The translations under genes were made by a program, and so were the position numbers. From CAZJYI01 sp964550025 (lineage in GTDB: Bacteria; Verrucomicrobiota; Kiritimatiellia; UBA8416; CAYOBW01): DNA of 27,791 nucleotides. Positions within the stretch are counted from its first letter, which is position 1; every line of letters begins with the position of its first letter. The notes beneath the pieces are model-generated. The model did not search any database. It worked only from the letters and a program-made list of their open reading frames with translations, and was not told where the DNA came from. The stretch spans positions 1 to 27,791 of the forward strand of contig CAZJYI010000142.1 of assembly GCA_964550025.1 (NCBI GenBank), given 5' to 3'. Below, in pieces: positions 7,701-16,058 of this stretch.

Positions 7701-10490
7701 ATGAAGGGCATTCTTCATGGAATGGCGGCGGCAGCCCTGGTGTGTGGTGCAGCCACCGGCGGAGAGTTTTTCAGATTCGAGAAGGAGAATCGCGCCGATT
7801 CGAAGATGGTAGTGGACGGCTTCCTCTACGTGGACGCGGAGGATTTCGACGACTACGGCGGCTGGCGCATGGATACGCAGTTCGTACACCTGATGGGATC
7901 GGCCTTCCTGATGGCGACCGGCATCGGCGAGCCGGTGGAGGATGCCACGACGACGATCGATGTGCCAAAGGCGGGCGTATACCACGTCTGGGTTCGGGCG
8001 CGCAACTGGGTGAAGGACCACTTCCCGGGACGGTTCCGGGTGGTGGTGAACGGCCAAGCGTTCGCAAGAGAGTTCGGCGCCGCCCGTACGGACCAATGGA
8101 CGTGGGAAAAGGGTGGCACCGTCCGGCTCGACGGAGAGACTACGCTGGCGCTGAAGGACGTGACCGGGTTCTACGGGCGGTGCGACGCGATCCTGCTGAC
8201 GACCGACAGCAGCTATGTCCCCCCGGAGGACAAGGATGCGGTCTGCCGGGAGCGCGCCCGCCTGCAGGGACTGTCGCTGGAGCCGAAGTTTGCCGGCAAG
8301 TTTGACGTCATCGTTGTGGGCGCGGGCTCGGCCGGTGTGCCGGCAGCGATCGCGGCGGCGCGCAACGGCGCGAAGACCGCGCTGATCCAGAACCGGCCGA
8401 CGCTGGGCGGCAACTGCAGTGTCGAAGCCGGCGTCGGCATGGCCGGCGCGGGCGGGCACCATCCCGGCTGGCGTGAAGCCGGCATCATCGAGGAGGCCGG
8501 GTGGATCTGTGCGAAGGAGAAGCAGAGCAAGTACAGCGGGGCTTTCAAACAGCTCTGCGAGGGGGAGGAGAATCTCACCCTCTTCCTGAACCAGCATGTC
8601 TTCGAGGCCGTCATGGACGGCAAGAAGCGGATCAAGGGGGTCAAGTCGGTGAGTACCTTGACCGGGCTGATCTCCGAATACCACGGCACCATGTTCATCG
8701 ACTGTTCCGGCGACGGCTGGCTCGGGTACTACGCCGGTGCGGAGTACCGTCGCGGTCGCGAAGCGAGCAGCGAATTCGGGGAAGACCTGGCGCCGGCGAA
8801 AGCGGACACCATCACCATGAGCGGCTGCATCATGGGAGATGACCTGGGAAACATGACGGCCTTCCGAGCGGAGAAGACGGACCGCCCGGTCCCCTTCGAC
8901 CTTCCGCTCTGGGTCAAACCGATTGAAACACTTGAGAGCCCCCACCGCTCACTGAGGGGGAGAGTTCCCACCGTGGGCACCTGGTGGATGGAGCATCCGG
9001 GGAACATCGACGATGTCTTCAAGGCCGAAGAGGCGCGCGATGAACTGATCAAGGTGACCCTCGCCTTCTGGGACTATGTGAAGAACAGGAGTGACGTGGC
9101 GGAGAAGGCCCGGAGCTACAAACTCGTCACGATTCCGATCCTGGATGCGAAGCGCGAGTCCCGCCGCCTGGTCGGAGACTACATCCTGACGCAGCGTGAC
9201 GCCCAGTCCGGTCGCATGTTTCCCGACCGAATCGCCTACTCCGGCTGGAATCTCGACATCCATCACCCGAAAGGGATCTACTCCGGCGAAGGGGGCAGTT
9301 TCGATTTCATGATCCGTGTGCCGATCAACTCGGTGCCGTTCCGCTGCGTCTATTCGAAGAACATCGACAACCTCCTGATGGCGGGTCGCTGCGGGAGTTT
9401 CTCGCATGTCGCGCTCGGCACGGTTCGCGTGCAGAGCACGCTGGCGACCATTGGGCAGGCAGCCGGGACGGCTGCCGCCATGTGCGTGCACCGCAAGATC
9501 GACCCGCGCACGCTGGGGCAGAAACACATCGGCGAGCTGCAGCAGGAGCTCCTGAAAGACGACCAGACCATCCCCGGCATCAGGAACGAAGATCCTGCCG
9601 ACCTGGCGCGCAACGCAACCGTCACGGCCTCCAGCTCGGCGCGCGGCGCGGAGGACGTGGGGGTCGCGCTTCTCAGGCGGATCCCGCTGAACATGGATCG
9701 GTCGGTCATGATTCCCGCTCAAGGGGGCCGAACGATCAAGTCCGTCAGCCTCTACCTGGACTCGAAGGCCACCAGGGCGCAGAACGTCGGCGTCCGTGTG
9801 GCCGGGCTGAAGGAGTTTGGAGCGCTTGATACAGCCAAGGCCGTCGGGGAACATACCGTGAGCGTCCCGGCTAAAACCAGGGGATGGGTGACCGTGCCCG
9901 TGGATGCAACGCTGCCTGAGGGCGCGCGTTTTCTGCAAATCGCGTTGCCCGAGGTCCCCAGCGTCGAATGGCCGACCATGGCGGTCAAACGCATGCCCGG
10001 CGGCCGCAGCTACAGGGACACCACCGTGCCCGGCGAGTTCTATGCGGTGCGGACGGATCCGCCCACCTTTCCGCGGTCCGATCCGCCAAGCTATGAGGCA
10101 GAGAACGTCATCAACGGCTGGACGCGGCTGGCGGACAACGCGGCCAGCATGTGGCGCTCCGACCCGGCGCAGCCACTGCCGCAATGGGTCGAGCTCGATT
10201 TCGGCAAAGCGACGACCTTCAACACGGTGCAACTCACCTTCGTCACCGATCCCAGGGGGCAGCGTCCCAAGCTGCCGTACTCGCCGACCTGCGTCCGGGA
10301 CTATGAGCTCGAAGCGCTGGTGGACGGGAAATGGGTACGCGTGACGCGGGAACGGGACAACTTCCAGCGCCACCGCATCCATTCATTCGTCGGGCAAACC
10401 GCAACGAAGCTACGTCTGGCCGTCACGGCCACCCACGGCGACAAGTCGGCATCGCTCTTTGAGATCCGCGTCTACGACGAGGCGGAATAG
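7701..10490 (+). CDS. Secreted FAD-dependent oxidoreductase with N-terminal sandwich-like domain and C-terminal discoidin-like domain
   Basis: This 929-aa protein starts with a Sec-type signal peptide (about residues 1-20). An N-terminal beta-rich region (about 25-170) resembles a carbohydrate-binding or fibronectin-like domain. The FAD-binding Rossmann start VIVVGAGSAG is at about 204-212, and LGGNCS at 235-240. A family-typical second nucleotide segment, LLMAGRCGSFSHVALGTVR, lies near 556-575, followed by the QAAGTAAA helix. A spacer (about 630-790) leads to an F5/8 type C (discoidin) like domain at about 795-929 with NVINGW and WVELDFGKATTFNTVQL. Such proteins are common beside polysaccharide-degradation genes in PVC bacteria and are often mis-annotated as xanthan lyase. 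The reaction is unknown; oxidation of a sugar or ring-opening chemistry is possible. ATG at 7701 has GGAG about 10 bases upstream. Confident on family, not on reaction. Confidence 0.9.
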   Translation: MKGILHGMAAAALVCGAATGGEFFRFEKENRADSKMVVDGFLYVDAEDFDDYGGWRMDTQFVHLMGSAFLMATGIGEPVEDATTTIDVPKAGVYHVWVRARNWVKDHFPGRFRVVVNGQAFAREFGAARTDQWTWEKGGTVRLDGETTLALKDVTGFYGRCDAILLTTDSSYVPPEDKDAVCRERARLQGLSLEPKFAGKFDVIVVGAGSAGVPAAIAAARNGAKTALIQNRPTLGGNCSVEAGVGMAGAGGHHPGWREAGIIEEAGWICAKEKQSKYSGAFKQLCEGEENLTLFLNQHVFEAVMDGKKRIKGVKSVSTLTGLISEYHGTMFIDCSGDGWLGYYAGAEYRRGREASSEFGEDLAPAKADTITMSGCIMGDDLGNMTAFRAEKTDRPVPFDLPLWVKPIETLESPHRSLRGRVPTVGTWWMEHPGNIDDVFKAEEARDELIKVTLAFWDYVKNRSDVAEKARSYKLVTIPILDAKRESRRLVGDYILTQRDAQSGRMFPDRIAYSGWNLDIHHPKGIYSGEGGSFDFMIRVPINSVPFRCVYSKNIDNLLMAGRCGSFSHVALGTVRVQSTLATIGQAAGTAAAMCVHRKIDPRTLGQKHIGELQQELLKDDQTIPGIRNEDPADLARNATVTASSSARGAEDVGVALLRRIPLNMDRSVMIPAQGGRTIKSVSLYLDSKATRAQNVGVRVAGLKEFGALDTAKAVGEHTVSVPAKTRGWVTVPVDATLPEGARFLQIALPEVPSVEWPTMAVKRMPGGRSYRDTTVPGEFYAVRTDPPTFPRSDPPSYEAENVINGWTRLADNAASMWRSDPAQPLPQWVELDFGKATTFNTVQLTFVTDPRGQRPKLPYSPTCVRDYELEALVDGKWVRVTRERDNFQRHRIHSFVGQTATKLRLAVTATHGDKSASLFEIRVYDEAE

Positions 10491-10698
10491 CGCGATGCGG
10501 CCCGCCCTCGCCGAAGGGTCTGGCGGTTCTCCGCCCGTATGTCCCCTCCCCCACCCCGATGGTGTAACCTTTTCCGGGCACGGCCGGTAGTAGGGGTGTA
10601 CGCGGGACGAGCCCGGTGCACAACGGATGGGATACGAGTTGAAGACAAAAGCGCTTCTGTATGGCCCGGCAAAGCAGGCTGCTGTAGAACAACGGGGA

Positions 10699-10715
10699 TC
10701 AACCGCAACGGTTGA
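10699..10715. promoter_or_regulatory. Perfect 7-base inverted repeat upstream of the sigma-factor gene
   Basis: TCAACCG (10699-10705), spacer CAA, CGGTTGA (10709-10715) lies about 55 bases before the sigma-factor start. It could be an operator or a small RNA hairpin in the leader. A 16-codon frame beginning at 10723 ends in a TGA that overlaps the sigma-factor ATG (ATGA), but it has no good ribosome site. Confidence 0.3.
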
Positions 10716-10769
10716 CGGCGCTATGCCCGGAGCCGGCCTCGAGACCATGGCCGTGAGAGCACTCAAAAA

Positions 10770-11339
10770 ATGACCGATGACGCACAACAGCGCTTGCGGG
10801 CGGACGCCGTCCTGATCGGGCGTGCCATGCAGGGGGACGAACACGCGTTCCGGGACCTGGTATGGCACTACCAGGGCATGGTGTTTGCCTGCGCGCAGGC
10901 CATCACGCGCAACCCGGCGGACGCGGAAGACGCCGCCCAGGAGGCGTTCATTCGCTTTCACCGCCATATGAAGCAGTTCGATCCGCGCCGCCCCCTGAAA
11001 CCCTACCTTCTCCGCATCGCCGCGAACTGCAGCCGCGATCTGGTGTCCCGTCGCATTCGTGTCGCCCGGCGCGAAGAAGCGGCGGGACGGGAAATGCGGG
11101 CCGTGCCGAACGCCAGAGGTGAACGGCTGGCGGAAGAGCGCTTCGAGCGGCTGCGAAGACACGTAGCGGAACTGCCCGGGACATTGCGGGAGGTCACGTC
11201 GCTCTTCTATTTCGCCGACTGCTCCTGCCGTGAAGTGGCACACGTGCTCGCCATGACGGAGAACGCCGTCAAGGTCGCCCTGCACAGGGCACGCAGGAGA
11301 CTGCAGGTAGAAATGGCGGGCTTGGAGGCGCTGCCGTGA
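10770..11339 (+). CDS. ECF-type RNA polymerase sigma factor
   Basis: This 189-aa protein has the two conserved parts of extracytoplasmic-function sigma factors. Region 2 is at about 24-92, with the core-binding and -10 recognition segment DAEDAAQEAFIRF at 51-63. Region 4 is at about 124-182, with the helix-turn-helix CSCREVAHVLAMTENAVKVA at 151-170. The linker is short and there is no C-terminal extension. The ATG at 10770 has no strong ribosome site. The next gene starts inside this gene's stop codon (GTGA overlap), so the two are translationally coupled. The pairing with an HxxxCxxC anti-sigma factor suggests release on an envelope signal. Lying between the oxidoreductase and the lyase genes, it is a good candidate to control them, although no matching promoter motif was found. 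Confidence 0.94.
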   Translation: MTDDAQQRLRADAVLIGRAMQGDEHAFRDLVWHYQGMVFACAQAITRNPADAEDAAQEAFIRFHRHMKQFDPRRPLKPYLLRIAANCSRDLVSRRIRVARREEAAGREMRAVPNARGERLAEERFERLRRHVAELPGTLREVTSLFYFADCSCREVAHVLAMTENAVKVALHRARRRLQVEMAGLEALP

Positions 11340-11869
11340 ACGCGTGCGGAATGGCGACGGACAGAATGCTGGGTTACCGCGAACTGACGCCGTCGGGCCG
11401 GGCGAAGCTGGACGCCCATCTCGCGGACTGTGCCGCGTGTTCGGAGGAGTTTGCCATGATACAGGAGTTCGATGCCTGTTTTGCCGAAGCGCGGACGAGC
11501 GCCCCGGCCGGTTTTGCGGACCGGGTAGTTGCGCGAGCTCGGCGCGAGGAGGCCGTGGAGTTCGGCGCCGGCAGGGCCTGCGCATTCCTGGGAGCACTGG
11601 TCGGCGCGCAGTCGGCCGTGATCCTCTGCCTGGGAGAGACGTTCCGGCGATGGGTGTCGGACCTGTTCGGAGGAGTCGCGGCAGCCTTTGGAGATCGGAT
11701 CGTTCCCGCGATGCTGGATGGGGGACGGGCTTTGGTGCGCGAAATCGTCCAACTGCGCTTTCCGGCCGTACCGCTGCGCGTCAACTGGCTCTATGTTGTC
11801 GCGGCGATCGCGTTGATTGCCGCCTTTGCCGTGTTCACGATGCACAAAGAGGAGAAACGACATGCGTAG
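11336..11869 (+). CDS. Anti-sigma factor with zinc-binding-type motif and C-terminal membrane segment
   Basis: This 177-aa protein has an N-terminal ZAS-like domain with H28-x3-C32-x2-C35 (HLADCAAC), the motif by which anti-sigma factors bind zinc and hold an ECF sigma factor. One clear membrane segment is at about 151-169, and a less hydrophobic one at about 82-100 may also span or lie on the membrane. The start is GTG at 11336, overlapping the sigma-factor stop by 4 bases; an ATG at 11351 is possible. The C-terminus past the membrane is very short (about 8 residues, KEEKRHA). The sensing part is therefore probably the amphipathic stretch between the two hydrophobic regions, or the partner membrane protein encoded next. 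Confidence 0.85.
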   Translation: MNACGMATDRMLGYRELTPSGRAKLDAHLADCAACSEEFAMIQEFDACFAEARTSAPAGFADRVVARARREEAVEFGAGRACAFLGALVGAQSAVILCLGETFRRWVSDLFGGVAAAFGDRIVPAMLDGGRALVREIVQLRFPAVPLRVNWLYVVAAIALIAAFAVFTMHKEEKRHA

Positions 11870-12524
11870 GAGAATCTGTCTGATGGCGTCGGCGGTCACG
11901 TTGCTTCCGGTATCCGTGCTGCGAGCCGCGGACGAGGCACCGGTCCCGCCCGGCGAGCAGCTTGCGCAGTGCCAGTGCGTCGCGTTTGCCGTGCTGGGAG
12001 CCGTGTTCGTCTGCATCGGCGTTCTCGCGCTACTTTCAGTCTACGGTGTGGTGAGGGCGCGGGAAGTGCGGATCAATGGTGAACGTCTCCGCAAGCATAC
12101 GCGTCATGCATTCCTGGTGGGTGTCCTGACGGCGTTCGCGGCCGTCGTGCTGGCCATGTTCGCGGGTGCCCTGCCGGAGCCACTCAGCGGCCTCTTGGGC
12201 GTGGCCCTCATTCTTTCCGTGGTCTACATGGGCGTCGGCGGGTTGTGCGTAGTCGCCCACGAGCTCGGAGACAGCGTGCTCAGCAACCTCAACTCCCGGC
12301 ATGCCGGCTCGTCTTTCGCCTCGGTGCTCACGGGCGGCGCCCTGCTCGGGCTGTGCGGCCTTGCGGTGGGCGTGGGGCAGATTCTGCAGCTTCTTGCGTG
12401 GATCCTCGGCCTGGGCGTGTTCGTCGGCGGACTGGCCGCGAAGCGTCGTGGGGGGACGGACGCTGGAGAGGCGGCAACAGGAGAACCTGCCTCAGAGCAG
12501 CCCGACACCGAGCCAACGGAGTAA
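11862..12524 (+). CDS. Polytopic membrane protein of unknown function, third gene of the sigma/anti-sigma unit
   Basis: This 220-aa protein begins with a signal-peptide-like stretch (residues 1-22). Four or five membrane segments follow, at about 39-61, 84-104, 109-131, 154-173 and 174-192. The tail (196-220) is acidic and rich in Glu, Pro and Thr. No known family was recognised. The ATG at 11862 overlaps the end of the anti-sigma gene by 8 bases and has GGAG 9 bases upstream, so it is translated with that gene. The C-Q-C (37-39) just before the first segment could be a lipid or disulfide site, but this is not supported further. It may sense or transmit the envelope signal to the anti-sigma factor. 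That role is inferred from gene order only. Confidence 0.8.
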   Translation: MRRRICLMASAVTLLPVSVLRAADEAPVPPGEQLAQCQCVAFAVLGAVFVCIGVLALLSVYGVVRAREVRINGERLRKHTRHAFLVGVLTAFAAVVLAMFAGALPEPLSGLLGVALILSVVYMGVGGLCVVAHELGDSVLSNLNSRHAGSSFASVLTGGALLGLCGLAVGVGQILQLLAWILGLGVFVGGLAAKRRGGTDAGEAATGEPASEQPDTEPTE

Positions 12525-12563
12525 CGGAGCGGCTGAACGACCGCCCGGCCATTGACGGTTATG

Positions 12564-12580
12564 CCGCGCCTGCGGCGCGG
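12564..12580 (+). terminator. GC-rich hairpin after the sigma/anti-sigma unit
   Basis: CCGCGCC (12564-12570), loop TGC, GGCGCGG (12574-12580) forms a perfect 7-base stem 40 bases after the membrane-protein stop. There is no T-run after it, so termination is only possible. Confidence 0.3.
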
Positions 12581-12663
12581 GTCAGTCGCGCAATGCACAA
12601 CGCCCGAGTACCCTTCGCTATGAGCGCAGAACTCGGTTGGATGTATCGGATCAGCGACCGTAG

Positions 12664-12682
12664 GACGGGTTTGGCACCCGTC
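12664..12682 (+). terminator. Second hairpin in the same intergenic region
   Basis: GACGGGT (12664-12670), loop TTGGC, ACCCGTC (12676-12682) gives a perfect 7-base stem. Pyrimidine-rich sequence follows (CCCTCTTCTGTCTC) but no clean T-run. It may help end transcription or act in the leader of the lyase operon. Confidence 0.3.
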
Positions 12683-12840
12683 TCCCGCAGCCCTCTTCTG
12701 TCTCAACTGACCTGATCAGCTCCTTCAAGACCGCGTCCAACCGCACCTACCACAGAATGTTCAATGTGGCGGAGTGACATTTGCGCTCGATGGTGCAATG
12801 ATCGGTTTCGTCGACCAAGAGGAGTTGTCAAGGAGCCCAT

Positions 12841-15800
12841 ATGAGACGTTCTCTCCCGGTAGTTGTGGCCGTGTCTTCGCTCTTCCTCGCCGTTTTGAGC
12901 TTCGCGGAATACGGGGGTTTCCCGTTGCCCGCCGGACCTCAGGATGAGGGGCTGCCCTACACGCGCAGCGCCCGGCCCGCGGCCCGCAACGCCATCGGCA
13001 AAACGTTGGTCTTCTTCCCGGGCAGCCGCTATGCCTACGCCTACGGCTACCGTACGCGGCTCGACGGAGAGGACCTCCTGGACGATTCCGCCATCGAGAA
13101 GAACGGCGTGCTTCACGTGCCGCTGACCTTTGCGCCAATCATCTTTCTCCGTGAAAAGGACATCGTCGCCGACAAGGCCCCGAGCTACCTGGCCGACAAG
13201 TTCGTCCACACACTGGCCCTCAGACCGGGCCTGTCCTTCGAGGGCCCGAGGTATGACGAGACGTTTCAGCACGAAGGGCAGACCTATGTGGCGTTGGAGG
13301 AACTGGCCGGACTCGCCGGCAAGCCCATCGTTCGGGGCTCGCGCGGGTTGGTCGTCATCGGCGAGGCAAACCCGGCGTGGTTCAAAGATCCCGAGATGAC
13401 CGATTGCGTCGTGACGCTCTTCGATACGCCCGAAACACTGGCCGATCCGGATATCGCCGCGCGCTACGTGCCGCTGCTGAAACGGCAGGGCAGATGGACG
13501 AAGTGGGTCAAGCACACGCCCGAGCAACTCAAGCTGCTCGAGGGGCCGGAGACCGAATGGCCGATGGTGCCCTACGAGGAGTTCGACTTCGAAGGCTTCA
13601 ACGCCAGGCTCCTCGGATCGAGGGTGCCCGCCCCGGGCGTCTATCCGCGGATTCTGTTCAGCCCCGAAGATCTGCCGATGATCCGCCGGCGGCTGAAGAC
13701 CGACGAGCTCATGGCCTATTCCTACGCCGAAATGCAAACCCTGCTGAAGCGCACCTGGCTGAGCCCCGAGAACGACGACGGGAGGCTCTTCGACCGGCTG
13801 GCTTCCGGCAAACCGATCGCGCTGGAGGAAATCCCCGAGGGTTGCCGCAAACGAGGCGTTCCCCTACCCTTCGGCACGCTGCTCGGCCACCGAGCGGGCA
13901 TCTACTCCTCCCACCTGCCCTACATCGGTCACTGCCTGGTCGCACTGGCTTTCCAGGCGATGGTGGAGGAAGACGAGTTGCTGGGCAAGAAGACCGCGGC
14001 CGCCATCGTCACGTGGTGCGAGCTGATGGAACGCGGCGTGGACAAGCTCAACGCCATGAGCGACAGCGAATACGGTGTCGATCACGCGATGGCCAACGGC
14101 GCCGAAACCGCTTACCGCATGATGTGCGGCGCCGACCACATGGACTTGCCTTATCTGATGGATTTCGGCGGGGTCTACATGAACGCCGGGCAGAAGGACG
14201 CCGTCCGCCGGCTGATCGCCAAGGCCACCTACGGCCGCGCCGAGAGCCACTGTGCCGGTTCGGTTCGCTGGGAAGAGAACAACCACTGCACGTGGCACAC
14301 GACCATCTTCCTATCGCAGATGGCGATCGAAGGGCTCGAGGGCTACGACCCCGAAACGCTGCCGCGCGCCATCCGCACGATCCGGGCCTTCAGCGAGTTC
14401 GGTATCGACGACCGGGGCGTGGTCTTCGAGTCCAACGGAAAGTCCGGCGCGGGCTTCATGAACATCATGATGAACATGGTGGCCGTGGCGCGTAGGGGGA
14501 CGAACTTCTTTGGCCACCCACACTGGCGGAAACTCCCGTACGCGCAGACGATGTGTTCCAGCCCGGCCGGCAGCCTGACCGTCACCAGCGGCACCTACGC
14601 CGGCAAGTCCCTCGGCGGAAACGTGCTGATGTTCCTCAAGTCTTTCTACCCGGAAGACCGGTGCCTGGATTGGTTGCTGACGACCCACTTCACCCACTTC
14701 GCCGCGGGGGTGGAGTTGGCCCCCGAGGCCGTCGCAGCCCGGCTGGACCAACTGTTCAAGAAGCAGGACCGCACGCGATTGCCGATCTTCACTTCCCCGT
14801 GTTCGCAGCGTTGCACGGTTTACGACATCACCTACGAGGACATCAAGCGCGACGCGCTGGAGTTGCCGCTGTTCTTCCAGTCGACGACACACGGGATCTT
14901 CAGTGCGTACAGCGGCGGCGACGAAGACGCGGCGTGGCTGAACTTCCTCGTGCATGACAACCACTACGTCGGCGCCGGTCACCATCACAACGACGCCGGC
15001 ATGTTCACTTTCTCGGCAAACGGAGTGAACTGGATTCATGAAGCCCGGTTCAACTACTACCTCGGCGACCTGCACAACCTCGTGCTCGTCGACGGCAAGA
15101 GCTGCCCGGCCCGGCCGGGCGCCAAGGGCGAGTATCTCGGGGCGAGCGATTCGCCCGACCTCGCTCAAGGCTCGGGCGACATGACCTACGCCTACTCCTG
15201 GCGGTGGAACACACAGACCATCCTCTGGGATGAGGCGAGCTGGTGGGAGCCCGGCCCGGTCGCCGACCAGAACTACGAGTTCGAGCCGCACCCGGACGTC
15301 ATCGCCGCCTTCAAGGGAACGCAGCGGTACAAGATGCGTCACTGGTGGCCAAGCTACGTGTTCTCCAACTGGATGCCCACCAGCCGCGCGCCGTTCAACC
15401 CGATGCAGAAGGTCTGGCGCACAGCCGGTCTCGTTCGCGGCGCGCACTCTTACGGCGTGATAGCCGATGAGCTCCAGAAGGACGACAAGTCGCGCCACTA
15501 CCAGTGGACCGCCTGCCCCGGCACCGGCGTGTGGAAGAGCAACTACACCCCTGCCGGCGGCAGACTACCCGCCGGCCAGGTTGTCCTGGGGTATGACAGC
15601 GAGCTGAACCCCTCGAGATACGACAACGCCCGCCCCGCCACGTTGGCAAGCAAGGCGGCCGGCGCGCAGCTGCTGGTCTGCGCGCTGAACGTGAAGCAGC
15701 TCAACCCCGAGAAAGACGCCCCGATCGACGTGATTACCCGCGAAGGCCCGTTCGATGAGCGCGGGAAGAAGAAGCAGTACTATGACAACGTCGTCATCAA

Positions 15801-15990
15801 CCACTACGGGGAGGAGGCGAGCTTCCGCGTCTTGTTGATTCCGTTCAGGAAGGGGGAAGCCCTGCCGGTGATCGCCTACGACGCCGGGACCGACGCCGCC
15901 ACGATTTCCTGGGCCGACCAGAAAGACAAGCTCCGTTTCATCAAGGAGAAAGACCGCGTGCGGTTCGAGCTGGAGCGGCAAGCAAGATAG
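12841..15990 (+). CDS. Heparinase II/III-like polysaccharide lyase with copper-amine-oxidase-N-like domain (L1)
   Basis: This 1049-aa protein has a signal peptide (about 1-22) and an N-terminal region (about 50-180) with two repeats resembling the copper amine oxidase N-terminal domain (HVPLTFAPIIFL, YVALEELAGLAG). An alpha-toroid domain opens with the GVYPRILFSPEDL motif, and a C-terminal beta-sandwich domain of the heparinase II/III type follows. In the toroid, NNHCTWH (N481, H482) matches the catalytic Asn/His region. In the sandwich, GHHHNDAGMF (H714, H716, D718), a glutamate at E734 and HNLVLVDGK (H745) match the catalytic and metal-binding positions of this family. It should cleave uronic-acid-containing polysaccharide by beta-elimination, outside the cytoplasm. 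ATG at 12841 has AAGGAG upstream. It heads a run of four genes; the 68-base gap to the next gene holds a hairpin. Confidence 0.88.
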   Translation: MRRSLPVVVAVSSLFLAVLSFAEYGGFPLPAGPQDEGLPYTRSARPAARNAIGKTLVFFPGSRYAYAYGYRTRLDGEDLLDDSAIEKNGVLHVPLTFAPIIFLREKDIVADKAPSYLADKFVHTLALRPGLSFEGPRYDETFQHEGQTYVALEELAGLAGKPIVRGSRGLVVIGEANPAWFKDPEMTDCVVTLFDTPETLADPDIAARYVPLLKRQGRWTKWVKHTPEQLKLLEGPETEWPMVPYEEFDFEGFNARLLGSRVPAPGVYPRILFSPEDLPMIRRRLKTDELMAYSYAEMQTLLKRTWLSPENDDGRLFDRLASGKPIALEEIPEGCRKRGVPLPFGTLLGHRAGIYSSHLPYIGHCLVALAFQAMVEEDELLGKKTAAAIVTWCELMERGVDKLNAMSDSEYGVDHAMANGAETAYRMMCGADHMDLPYLMDFGGVYMNAGQKDAVRRLIAKATYGRAESHCAGSVRWEENNHCTWHTTIFLSQMAIEGLEGYDPETLPRAIRTIRAFSEFGIDDRGVVFESNGKSGAGFMNIMMNMVAVARRGTNFFGHPHWRKLPYAQTMCSSPAGSLTVTSGTYAGKSLGGNVLMFLKSFYPEDRCLDWLLTTHFTHFAAGVELAPEAVAARLDQLFKKQDRTRLPIFTSPCSQRCTVYDITYEDIKRDALELPLFFQSTTHGIFSAYSGGDEDAAWLNFLVHDNHYVGAGHHHNDAGMFTFSANGVNWIHEARFNYYLGDLHNLVLVDGKSCPARPGAKGEYLGASDSPDLAQGSGDMTYAYSWRWNTQTILWDEASWWEPGPVADQNYEFEPHPDVIAAFKGTQRYKMRHWWPSYVFSNWMPTSRAPFNPMQKVWRTAGLVRGAHSYGVIADELQKDDKSRHYQWTACPGTGVWKSNYTPAGGRLPAGQVVLGYDSELNPSRYDNARPATLASKAAGAQLLVCALNVKQLNPEKDAPIDVITREGPFDERGKKKQYYDNVVINHYGEEASFRVLLIPFRKGEALPVIAYDAGTDAATISWADQKDKLRFIKEKDRVRFELERQAR

Positions 15991-16001
15991 CCGTTCGCGG
16001 C

Positions 16002-16025
16002 CCGCCTCGCCCATGGGGGAGGCGG
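16002..16025 (+). other. Hairpin between L1 and L2
   Basis: CCGCCTC (16002-16008) pairs with GAGGCGG (16019-16025) around a short region that includes CCCATGGG. It lies 12 bases after the L1 stop and upstream of the L2 ribosome site. It may protect or partly end the message, setting relative expression of L1 and the later genes. Confidence 0.35.
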
Positions 16026-16058
16026 CACGCGAAAGGCCACCGAAGGAGGAGAAACAGG

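Larger units (their letters stand above)
12525..12840. other. Intergenic region before the lyase operon, with two hairpins
   Basis: About 316 bases with no gene seen. It holds hairpins at 12564-12580 and 12664-12682 and should contain the promoter of the lyase operon. No sigma-70 or recognisable ECF-type promoter could be picked with confidence. Confidence 0.5.

Noticed and set aside
7626..10382. Two long minus-strand open frames opposite the FAD-dependent oxidoreductase
   Set aside because: Composition is that of antisense GC-rich sequence, and the sense frame has intact FAD motifs throughout.
10700..12745. CAACCGCA shared upstream of the sigma factor (10700-10707) and of L1 (12738-12745)
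   Set aside because: A single shared 8-mer between two regions of about 300 bases is expected by chance.
14311..15498. 395-codon minus-strand frame opposite L1
   Set aside because: Antisense shadow of the lyase gene; no ribosome site or recognisable motif.
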